Source: an uncultured SAR324 cluster bacterium
GTDB taxonomy: Bacteria; SAR324; NAC60-12
NCBI GenBank assembly: GCA_902575715.1
Contig: CACGSI010000023.1
Coordinates: 1-13,597, forward strand
DNA length: 13,597 bases
Direction: 5' to 3'
Part shown: positions 7,696 through 13,597 of the stretch, piece by piece
Layout of the letters: every line of letters begins with the position of its first letter
Position numbering within the stretch: the stretch's first letter is position 1
Notes under the pieces: model-generated
What the model was told of the DNA's origin: nothing
The model's input: the letters and a program-made list of their open reading frames with translations, nothing else
Database searches by the model: none
Translations under genes and position numbers: made by a program

Positions 7696-8694
7696 ATGAA
7701 AAAATATGATGTTTATGGGATTTGTAATCCATTGATTGATATTTTGAGTCACGTTTCAGAATCTTTTTTAACAAAATATGAAATTAAAAAGAATGTTATG
7801 CATTTAGTTTCATTTGAAGAGCAAAAAAATATTTTGTCTAATCTGAATTCGGAAAATTTATCAATTGAGTATGCATCAGGAGGTTCTGCTGCAAATTCGA
7901 TGATTGGTTTATCTCAATTGGGAGGTGTGGCCGCATTTACAGGGAAAATTGGTAAAGATGATCATGGTAAGATTTATACACAAAAACTCAAAGATTTTGG
8001 AGTAGATGGATTTCTAGGTAATGAGGATGGAGCAACGGGAAGCTGTTTGGTTTTAGTAACCGATAATGGTGATCGTACAATGAATACATATCTCGGAAAG
8101 AGTAGGGATCTTCATGAAAAAGATATTAATTTTGATGTAATGAGATCTTCTAAGTATTTGTATCTAACTGGATATTTATGGGACACAGATCCACAAAAGG
8201 AAACAGTTTTAAAAACATTATCAGAAGCAAAAAATAGTCAGATAAATGTTGCTTTAAGCCTATCAGACCCTTTATGTGTATCTCGACACAAAACAGACTT
8301 CAAAAAACTCATAAAAGAATATGTAAGTATTTTGTTTTGCAATCAAGATGAGATTTTTACTTTACTTGATACAAAAATCACCCAGGAAGCTCTTAGAATA
8401 ATTTCTGAATGGGTCGACACATTAGTTTTAACTTTGGGCGAAAAGGGCGCATTGATTTCACATTTTGGAAAAATAATTTATATAGATCCTATATCAGTTA
8501 AAGTTATTGATACTACAGGAGCAGGAGATGCTTTTGCTGCGGGCTACTTGTATGGAATAACAAACAATTTTAATCAATTAGATAGTGGGAGAATTGGAAC
8601 GGCACTTGCTGCTGCAGTGATTAAGCAAACGGGACCTCGTTACAATGGTGACGCAAAGAAGTTTGTAAGAGAAATAATTGGAAAAATTATCTAA
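7696..8694 (+). CDS. PfkB-family kinase, adenosine kinase-like
   Basis: A 332-residue ribokinase/PfkB-family kinase. The sequence resembles the adenosine kinase-type members common in proteobacteria, which would phosphorylate a nucleoside or sugar with ATP in the cytoplasm. Evidence includes GICNPLID near the N-terminus, the substrate-binding SGGSAANSMIGLSQLGG (61-77), TGKIGKDDHG (82-91), RTMNTYLG (127-134), LSLSDPLCVSRH (187-198) and the PfkB signature DTTGAGDAF (272-280), where Asp278 is the catalytic base and GAG forms the anion hole. The ATG at 7696 is preferred to the in-frame GTG at 7690, because MKKYDVYGI is the usual beginning and neither has a Shine-Dalgarno sequence. It lies 47 bases after clpX on the same strand and may share its transcript. 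Substrate specificity cannot be read from sequence alone. Confidence 0.85.
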   Translation: MKKYDVYGICNPLIDILSHVSESFLTKYEIKKNVMHLVSFEEQKNILSNLNSENLSIEYASGGSAANSMIGLSQLGGVAAFTGKIGKDDHGKIYTQKLKDFGVDGFLGNEDGATGSCLVLVTDNGDRTMNTYLGKSRDLHEKDINFDVMRSSKYLYLTGYLWDTDPQKETVLKTLSEAKNSQINVALSLSDPLCVSRHKTDFKKLIKEYVSILFCNQDEIFTLLDTKITQEALRIISEWVDTLVLTLGEKGALISHFGKIIYIDPISVKVIDTTGAGDAFAAGYLYGITNNFNQLDSGRIGTALAAAVIKQTGPRYNGDAKKFVREIIGKII

Positions 8695-8746
8695 GAATTA
8701 GACCCAATATATTATTAAAATTTAAATTATATTTTTCTGTAAATTT

Positions 8747-9985
8747 ATGGAATTGCTTGCCCCAGCTGGGAATTTAGAAAAATTAAAAACGGCTGTATTA
8801 TATGGTGCAAATGCTGTTTATTTAGCTGGTCAAAAGTTTAGTTTAAGAGGTGCTTCTGATAATTTTTCTGATTCGGAGATAGTAGAAGGGATTAAATTCG
8901 CAAGGGATAAAAACTGTAAGATATATGTTACTTTAAACGGGTTTTTGCATGATGATGATTTAGATGATCTAACAAAATATATAAAAATTTTAGAGGATTG
9001 TGGAGTTGATGCGGTCATTGTTTCTGATGTCGGAGTAATGACACTAGTTCAGGAGAATTCGAAATTACCAATACACGTTTCTACCCAGTCAACATGCTTA
9101 AATGTGTTTTCTGCCAAATTTTGGAAAAATTTGGGTGCGAAAAGGATAATACTAGGTAGAGAGGTTTCACTTGATGAGGCAAGAATAATTAAGAATGAAG
9201 TAAATATTGAAGTTGAGCTTTTTATTCATGGCTCAATGTGTATGTCTTACTCGGGGAATTGTACAATATCAAATTATACTGCTGGAAGGGATAGTAATAG
9301 GGGAGGATGTATTCAAAGTTGTCGATTTTCATATTCTATAGTTTCTGATAAATCGGAAAAAAGTTTTGAGAAAGAAGAAGAAAACTCTGAATCAATATTT
9401 AGTTCAAAAGATTTGCGTGGTTTGGAATTATTGCCAGAATTTTTAAAAGCAGGAGTTGATAGTATAAAAATAGAAGGAAGAATGAAAAGTTCTTTATATG
9501 TTGCTACTACTTCAAGTGTCTATTCTAGAGCAATTAAAATGTTAAAAAAAACTTCTCCAGTTGAAATGAAAAAACAGTTAAAAGTTTTATCATTAATACT
9601 TGAACAAATGCCGAATAGAGGTTACACGTCAGGCTTTTTAAATCAAATCCCTGATGTTAATAGTACTTACCTCGGAAAAAGAAATAGCAGTAACTCAAGA
9701 TATCAATTTGCCGGAACTGTTATGGAAGTTGATTCTAACAAATCATGTACTATTCTATTAAACAAATCCATAGATAATGATAGTATTCTAGAAATTTTAA
9801 ATTTTGATGGTACAATATCTAGAATACATACCAAAGGTATGAAAACACTTTCTAATCAGCAGGTTTCGAAAACAAATCCAAACTGCCTAATAAGGCTCTC
9901 TCTATCATCACAAAATATGAATTTAAATGAATTTTCCAGCAATTCAAGAATTCAACGTTTTAATGTTGCACGAATTAAAACTTAA
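8747..9985 (+). CDS. trhP: U32-family tRNA hydroxylation protein (TrhP-like)
   Basis: Member of the peptidase U32 family, whose TrhP (YegQ/YrrO) branch makes 5-hydroxyuridine at position 34 of tRNAs in a prephenate-dependent reaction and is not a true protease. The protein opens with the typical MELLAPAGNLEKLK and has the U32 signature FIHGSMCMSYSGNC (159-172), RDSNRGGCIQSCR (181-193), and KIEGRMKS (241-248). Cys165, Cys172, Cys188 and Cys192 are spaced as in the conserved Cys set, thought to hold an iron-sulfur cluster. At 412 residues it is close to the shorter Bacillus YrrO-type forms. A small C-terminal beta domain follows (RYQFAGTVMEVD onward). The ATG at 8747 has no Shine-Dalgarno sequence. 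It follows the PfkB gene by 52 bases on the same strand. The related RlhA (23S rRNA C2501 hydroxylation) is the main alternative; the short length favours TrhP. Confidence 0.82.
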   Translation: MELLAPAGNLEKLKTAVLYGANAVYLAGQKFSLRGASDNFSDSEIVEGIKFARDKNCKIYVTLNGFLHDDDLDDLTKYIKILEDCGVDAVIVSDVGVMTLVQENSKLPIHVSTQSTCLNVFSAKFWKNLGAKRIILGREVSLDEARIIKNEVNIEVELFIHGSMCMSYSGNCTISNYTAGRDSNRGGCIQSCRFSYSIVSDKSEKSFEKEEENSESIFSSKDLRGLELLPEFLKAGVDSIKIEGRMKSSLYVATTSSVYSRAIKMLKKTSPVEMKKQLKVLSLILEQMPNRGYTSGFLNQIPDVNSTYLGKRNSSNSRYQFAGTVMEVDSNKSCTILLNKSIDNDSILEILNFDGTISRIHTKGMKTLSNQQVSKTNPNCLIRLSLSSQNMNLNEFSSNSRIQRFNVARIKT

Positions 9986-10039
9986 AAAGTTTTTTTGAAA
10001 AATTTTTCGGATAGTTTTTAAATTTATTCACTTTTATAT

Positions 10040-10045
10040 AGGAGG
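10040..10045 (+). promoter_or_regulatory. Strong ribosome binding site before the cupin gene
   Basis: AGGAGG lies 4 bases before the TTG at 10050 that opens the cupin frame, and 8 bases before an out-of-frame ATG at 10054. The spacing suits the ATG better, although that ATG opens only a five-codon frame ending at 10071. Confidence 0.6.
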
Positions 10046-10049
10046 TTCT

Positions 10050-10400
10050 TTGAATGGTAGAAATATTATAAAGACAAAAAAAAATAGATTTTTACCATAT
10101 GATAGATATGGTAAGGTTATTTTGGGTTTAGAATGGATTCCACTTAGTAAAGATAATTTGTATGAGAAAGAAATATTTTTAATTAATTTTAAACCAAAAA
10201 GTCATTCAAGCTTACACAAGCATTATGGTATAGAAGAATTTTTTGTCTTAGAAGGAGAATTGATTGATGAAGATGGACAAATTTTTCAAAAAGGAGATTT
10301 TGTCAGATTTGAAACTGGAACACAACATTCATCATACACAAAAAAAGGATGTAAGCTTCTAGTAATTTTATCAGGAGGTAAAAACAAATTAATAGACTAA
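10050..10400 (+). CDS. Small single-domain cupin protein, function unknown
   Basis: A 116-residue single cupin barrel. Cupin motif 1 is seen as SSLHKHYGIEEFFVLEGEL (53-71), with His56, His58 and Glu62 as likely metal ligands; motif 2 is GDFVRFETGTQHSS (82-95), with His93 as the fourth ligand. It resembles ChrR-like or other metal-binding small cupins, which may be sensors or enzymes, so no reaction can be named. The start is TTG at 10050, because no in-frame ATG or GTG precedes the conserved part and a strong AGGAGG stands just upstream. The spacing of 4 bases is tight, and a competing ATG at 10054 reads only MVEIL before a stop. The gene follows the U32 gene by 64 bases; a possible promoter lies in that gap but none is clear. 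No sigma factor gene is nearby to support an anti-sigma role. Confidence 0.72.
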   Translation: MNGRNIIKTKKNRFLPYDRYGKVILGLEWIPLSKDNLYEKEIFLINFKPKSHSSLHKHYGIEEFFVLEGELIDEDGQIFQKGDFVRFETGTQHSSYTKKGCKLLVILSGGKNKLID

Positions 10401-10474
10401 AAAATTTAAAAAGTATTTCTGGATATGATTTAATTGAAAAATTTTTTGAATATGAATTTATAATTTTTTAATAC

Positions 10475-10503
10475 TTGCAAAAATATCTATTTTGTGCTAC
10501 CTT
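10475..10503 (+). promoter_or_regulatory. Sigma-70-type promoter with extended -10 and GC-rich discriminator
   Basis: TTGCAA (10475-10480) and TACCTT (10498-10503) are separated by exactly 17 bases. A TG one base before the -10 (10495-10496) makes it an extended -10. The bases CCG follow, a GC-rich discriminator of the kind found at stringently controlled stable-RNA promoters. Transcription would start near 10509-10511, leaving a leader of about 166 bases before the ATG at 10677. The motif spacing is the main support in this AT-rich background. Confidence 0.6.
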
Positions 10504-10595
10504 CCGATTTCGTGGGTGTGTTGACTGAAGTATTTATAAGATTTTACATGTGTAAATTAACATAAAGTATAAATTAAAAAAAAAACAAATAAGAT

Positions 10596-10610
10596 TGATC
10601 TTTAAAAATT
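10596..10610 (+). promoter_or_regulatory. boxA-like antitermination motif in the leader
   Basis: TGATCTTTAAAAATT resembles the E. coli rrn boxA core TGCTCTTTAACA, matching at 10 of 12 positions. It lies about 86 bases after the predicted start site. BoxA binds NusB/NusE and is usual in rRNA leaders. An AT-rich genome makes chance matches easier, and no boxB was seen. Confidence 0.4.
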
Positions 10611-10676
10611 AAAAAGTGGTTAATATTTTTAAATTTATTAATATTAATCATAATAAAATTGTTTTTTACATTAACA

Positions 10677-10952
10677 ATGAAAAGCGTAAAAATATATGGA
10701 AGTGGAGTTAAGCCATTAATTCTAAACCTTAATAATAAAGATTCGATAAGATTGAAAGTGGGATCTATATTAAAGATTGAAAATTCTTTTTTTGAAATTA
10801 TGAGTAGAATTCAGAAAAAAGAAGAATTATTCTTTAATGTATGTTTTTTCCCAAACCCACATCTTTATGATAAGTTGGTTTGTTTAACTCTATATAGGGA
10901 GCCTAAAGGTAATTGGATAGTCGAAAAGGTTCGTCAAGCTACAGCTGCATAA
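10677..10952 (+). CDS. Unrecognised small protein (91 residues)
   Basis: I do not recognise this protein. From the ATG at 10677 it has 91 residues; an in-frame TTG at 10659 would add six mostly hydrophobic residues. It is basic, with no signal peptide or membrane segment. The pattern of alternating hydrophobic residues (LKVGSILKIENSFFEIMSRI at 33-52, then a second run around LFFNVCFF) suggests a small beta-rich fold, possibly SH3-like. It ends WIVEKVRQATAA. No Shine-Dalgarno sequence is seen. A promoter with a boxA-like leader precedes it and an all-AT inverted repeat follows, so it is probably its own transcription unit. The frame is long for such AT-rich DNA and has convincing amino-acid composition, so it is probably real. 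The leader would be unusual for an ordinary small protein. Confidence 0.6.
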   Translation: MKSVKIYGSGVKPLILNLNNKDSIRLKVGSILKIENSFFEIMSRIQKKEELFFNVCFFPNPHLYDKLVCLTLYREPKGNWIVEKVRQATAA

Positions 10953-10972
10953 ATTAATTGTTATCCCAACTG

Positions 10973-10992
10973 AATTAATTTTTTAATTAATT
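10973..10992. terminator. Possible weak bidirectional terminator between convergent genes
   Basis: AATTAATT-TTTT-AATTAATT is a perfect inverted repeat with 8-base arms in the gap between the small plus-strand gene and the minus-strand reductase. The position suits a shared terminator. The stem has no GC pairs and no separate T tract, so it would be weak. Confidence 0.35.
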
Positions 10993-10993
10993 A

Positions 10994-11825
10994 TTAAATT
11001 TTAAGAGGGTCTGGGCAAAAACGTAATCCTTCTTCGAGGCTGTCAATGATGTGCATTTGTTCGTTATTCAATTCGAAATTAAAAATATTCGAATTTTCTT
11101 CAATCCTTTTTGGTCGAGATGATTTAGGAATTACGGTATTGCCTTTTTGAATTGACCATCTTATCATCACTTGAGCAGGTGTTTTATTCAACTCGCTCGC
11201 TATTTCCAATATTTCCCTGTTATCAAATCTTTCTCCTCTTGCGAGAGGGCAATATCCTGTAAGATGAATATTATTTTTTTTTGCAAAATGATGAAATTTC
11301 TTTTTGTTGTAGAAAAGGACTAATTTCTATTTGGTTAACTGCGGGTCTCTCATTAAAATTACCTAAAATCTTTTTTAAATGATGTGGTGCGAAATTACTT
11401 ACACCTATGGAAATGCAACATCCACTTTTTTTGATCTTTTCAAATGCTTCCCAAATTTCCATGAAAAAATTTTTACTAGGCCAATGAATCAAGTAAAGAT
11501 CAATATATTCCAGTTTCATTTTGTTTAAACTTTTATCGAAAGATTTTAAAGCATGATCGAAACCTAAAGAACAATCCCATAATTTAGTCGTAACAAATAT
11601 GTCTTTTCTATCGATTCCGGAATCTGAAATAGCAGAGCCTACATCTTTTTCATTATCGTACATTTCAGCAGTATCAATATGCCGGTATCCTTTTTTTAAT
11701 GCATATAAAACAGAATTATAACACTCTGCCCCAGGTTTAGCTGCCCAAACCCCAAGCCCAAATAAGGGCATTTTGTTACCATCATTAAGAATGGTTTTGC
11801 TTGAAATATTTAATTTTTTGGTCAT
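10994..11825 (-). CDS. Aldo/keto reductase, interrupted by a frameshift
   Basis: An NAD(P)H-dependent aldo/keto reductase reducing a carbonyl in the cytoplasm; the substrate is unknown. From the ATG at 11825 the frame shows MPLFGLGVWAAK and the catalytic tetrad Asp51 and Tyr56 (HIDTAEMYDNE), Lys81 (TTKLW) and His114 (LIHWP), then SIGVSNF. After FCKKK a run of nine As on the coding strand (plus-strand T9 at 11274-11282) causes a stop at 11271. With eight As the frame continues CKKNNIHLTGYCPLARGERF, then TPAQVMIRWSIQ and the cofactor motif VIPKSS, ending at 10994. The corrected length is 276 residues, standard for the family. As written, the product would lack the NADP-binding end. The ATG has no Shine-Dalgarno sequence. 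It lies 27 bases after the TauD-type gene on the same strand, so the two are likely co-transcribed. Confidence 0.88.
11274..11282 (-). other. A9 homopolymer at the reductase frameshift
   Basis: Nine consecutive As on the coding strand (T9 on the plus strand). Eight would join the two frames of the aldo/keto reductase seamlessly. The break lies inside this tract, because family sequence is readable immediately on both sides. Confidence 0.88.
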
Positions 11826-11852
11826 AAAAATGATTTTTTTATTTTTATTTTC

Positions 11853-12683
11853 TCAAAAAGGTTTTTCTCCTGCGGCAGTTGTTCGATACATTAAACGGTT
11901 TTTGCTACCATAATCATAAATAGCGTAATGCATAGAACATCTGTTGTCCCACATTAAAACATCTCCCTTTTGCCATTTATGACGATAAATATTTTCAATT
12001 TTTGTAGCTTTGTTAGTTAACCATTCAATCCAAGGCTTACTTTCTTCTAGTGACCATCCATCAAAACAAATAGTGTAATAAGGATTGATATATAAAGCTT
12101 TTCGGCCAGTTTGAGGGTGCGTTCTTACAACAGGATGACTTACAGAATTCGGAATTTTTAAAATGGGGTTGGCGTTATTATTTTCATCATTATTCCTTTT
12201 GATCAAAGCCTTTGCAGAATGTATAGCTCGTAATCCTAGCAAGTTTTTTTTTAAACCATCAGATAATTCATCATACACTTTATACATATTACAAAACAAA
12301 GTATCACCCAGTCCTTTTCCTGGAATTTTTTTGGCGTGGAGTATTGAACCAAGTGGTGGATTTTCAGAAAATGAGATATCCGAGTGCCAAAAATCATTAC
12401 GTGGTGCTTGGCTGTTAGCATTATTCTCTATAACTAAAACTTCCGGATGAGATTTAAAACCAACACGACTGTCTAGTGGATGTCGTTCTACTTCCCCAAA
12501 AAATTTTGTAAAATTGATTAGCTGCTCTGGTTCAAGAGACTGATTCCTAAAGACTAAAACTATGTTTTCATGAAATGCAGTTTTGATTTCTCTCAACATA
12601 TTTTTTTCTAAATCATTTGAAAGATTCAAATCATGAATCTCTAATCCAATTGTTTTTCCTAAAGGGCTTTTTTCTATTATCAT
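11853..12683 (-). CDS. TauD/TfdA-family Fe(II)/2-oxoglutarate dioxygenase
   Basis: A 276-residue oxygenase that would couple 2-oxoglutarate decarboxylation to hydroxylation of a small substrate, possibly with release of sulfite or another group. The metal triad is His100 and Asp102 (FWHSDISF) and His252 (DNRCSMHYAI). The 2-oxoglutarate-binding arginine is probably Arg267 in RLMYRTTAAGEKPF. The spacing matches E. coli TauD (His99, Asp101, His255) and the length is normal. The N-terminus (PLGKTIGLEIHDLNL) is typical for the family. No sulfonate or other transporter is in view, so taurine should not be assumed as substrate. It lies 135 bases downstream of the dehydratase stop, and the reductase follows at 27 bases on the same strand. 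A weak minus-strand promoter (TTGAAA at 12773-12768, TATACT at 12752-12747, 15-base spacer) may serve it. Confidence 0.9.
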   Translation of the reverse strand: MIIEKSPLGKTIGLEIHDLNLSNDLEKNMLREIKTAFHENIVLVFRNQSLEPEQLINFTKFFGEVERHPLDSRVGFKSHPEVLVIENNANSQAPRNDFWHSDISFSENPPLGSILHAKKIPGKGLGDTLFCNMYKVYDELSDGLKKNLLGLRAIHSAKALIKRNNDENNNANPILKIPNSVSHPVVRTHPQTGRKALYINPYYTICFDGWSLEESKPWIEWLTNKATKIENIYRHKWQKGDVLMWDNRCSMHYAIYDYGSKNRLMYRTTAAGEKPF

Positions 12684-12818
12684 TAATTATTATATTTTTC
12701 TTTGTTTTTCATAATTGAATAATAGTTACATTTTGTTTTAACAACAAGTATAAAACTAAAATAAAAATTTCAAAGAAAATTTTCTAGAAAAGGATTAAGA
12801 AAAAAACTAATAATATTT

Positions 12819-13597
12819 TTATGTTCCTGAAGTAAGTTTCTTAAATATTTCTAAACTTAAATTCCCTCCAGATAGAATTACTATAGAAATTTTGTCACTA
12901 GGGTCAAGAATTCTAGCTAATACAGCGGCAAATCCAACACAACCACCCGGCTCAACTATTAATTTAAGATATTGCATTGCAGTTATCATTGCATCTAAAA
13001 TTTGTGGTTCATTGACAACTTTACCTCCAATAAGGAGTTTTTTTAGAATTGGAAAAGTCAATTCCCCTGGAATTGGAGTAACTATAGAATCACAGATTGA
13101 AAAATTGTCGGTTTTATTAGAGAGCCTTTTACCAGCTTCCAAAGAACGTTTTGTGTCATCGTAATTTTCTGGTTCAGCAGCCCAAACGGGTATCTTCGGG
13201 AAATGGTGTTGCATAGCTATAGCTGTTCCGCTAATTAAACCGCCTCCTCCACAAGGACAGATAATCTGATCAGGAAAAATATTTAGATTCTTACATTGAA
13301 ATGCGGTCTCCATGCCTAGTGTCCCCTGTCCTGCAATAATATCATAATCATCATATGGTTTTACAAGGGTGAATTCTCTTTCATCGGCTAACATTTGGCC
13401 AATTTTTTCACGACTTTCTTTGTATCTATCATATAAAATAACTTCAGCTCCCAATGCTCGTGTATTTTTTATCTTGATTTCAGGGGCATCGATAGGCATT
13501 ACAATTAAAGCAGGGAGTTTAAAGTGTGATGCAGCCGCTGCAACACCTTGAGCATGGTTGCCTGAGGAATATGCTACAACTCCTTTAAGATTTGTGG
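12819..13597 (-). CDS. Serine/threonine dehydratase-family PLP enzyme, 5'-truncated by the window
   Basis: A fold-type II pyridoxal-phosphate enzyme of the threonine/serine dehydratase and serine racemase group, which eliminates ammonia from hydroxy amino acids. The frame is open to the right edge, so the ATG at 13499 is internal. Residues just before it read GVVAYSSGNHAQGVAAAA, the family SSGNHAQGVA segment around the cofactor. Further on are QGTLGMETAF, the phosphate-binding CGGGGLISG, AAEP, and EPGGCVGFAAVL near the end. The lysine that binds PLP lies beyond the window edge. About 259 residues are visible of an expected 310-330. No ACT regulatory domain follows, so it is of the catabolic or short type. 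Serine racemase and threo-3-hydroxyaspartate dehydratase are alternatives that the visible part cannot separate. Confidence 0.9.
   Translation of the reverse strand, partial: TNLKGVVAYSSGNHAQGVAAAASHFKLPALIVMPIDAPEIKIKNTRALGAEVILYDRYKESREKIGQMLADEREFTLVKPYDDYDIIAGQGTLGMETAFQCKNLNIFPDQIICPCGGGGLISGTAIAMQHHFPKIPVWAAEPENYDDTKRSLEAGKRLSNKTDNFSICDSIVTPIPGELTFPILKKLLIGGKVVNEPQILDAMITAMQYLKLIVEPGGCVGFAAVLARILDPSDKISIVILSGGNLSLEIFKKLTSGT

Larger units (their letters stand above)
10401..10676. other. Intergenic leader region before the orphan small gene
   Basis: This stretch is 276 bases to the ATG chosen for the next gene. It contains the promoter (10475-10503), a boxA-like motif (10596-10610) and, between them, an interrupted palindrome TTTACA-TG-TGTAAA at 10543-10556 that could be a small hairpin or operator. 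The segment just after the promoter (10504-10530) is notably less AT-rich than the rest. I cannot fold it into a tRNA or a known small RNA. Confidence 0.5.

Noticed and set aside
10504..10658. A tRNA or known small RNA after the strong promoter
   Set aside because: I could not find a cloverleaf, CCA end or T-loop sequence, nor any known riboswitch core.
12163..12450. Plus-strand frame of 95 residues opposite the TauD-type gene
   Set aside because: It lies wholly antisense to a well-supported enzyme gene with its catalytic residues in place, and shows no family features of its own.
12892..13164. Plus-strand frame of 90 residues opposite the dehydratase gene
   Set aside because: It is antisense to the clear PLP-enzyme coding sequence and has no independent start signal.

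Overview
The window is AT-rich bacterial chromosome with short intergenic gaps. Gene content suggests a proteobacterium with a small genome, perhaps a marine alphaproteobacterium: the tig-clpP-clpX order, the adenosine-kinase-type PfkB protein, a lipoamide-dehydrogenase-family enzyme of the TTCARVGCMPSK type, and a TauD-type dioxygenase. This placement is inference; no rRNA, tRNA or single marker settles it. No mobile element, CRISPR array, tRNA or rRNA gene was recognised.

Layout, left to right. (1) 1-1326 (+): 5'-truncated dihydrolipoamide dehydrogenase family protein. (2) 1580-4187 (+): two overlapping genes for an XPB-like SF2 helicase and a DUF790/Bax1-like nuclease. This helicase-nuclease pair is best known from archaea and is the most notable part of the window. 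(3) 4436-7648 (+): trigger factor, ClpP and ClpX, the chaperone/protease module; clpP is broken by one extra base in a G8 run. (4) 7696-9985 (+): PfkB/adenosine kinase-like protein and a U32-family tRNA hydroxylation protein (TrhP-like). (5) 10050-10952 (+): a small cupin with a TTG start, then a promoter plus a boxA-like leader in front of an unrecognised 91-residue protein. (6) 10994-13597 (-): aldo/keto reductase (broken by one extra base in an A9 run), TauD-type dioxygenase, and a serine/threonine dehydratase cut by the right edge, all convergent on the plus-strand block.

How they fit together: helicase and nuclease probably form one DNA-processing machine, produced by translational coupling. 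Tig-ClpP-ClpX handle nascent and damaged proteins. The minus-strand genes look like small-molecule catabolism, but no substrate can be named. Both broken genes carry a +1 base in a homopolymer and rejoin into full-length canonical proteins when it is removed, so sequencing or assembly error is the first explanation. Most ATG starts here have no Shine-Dalgarno sequence, while the two genes with non-ATG starts and clear start evidence (GTG and TTG) have strong ones.
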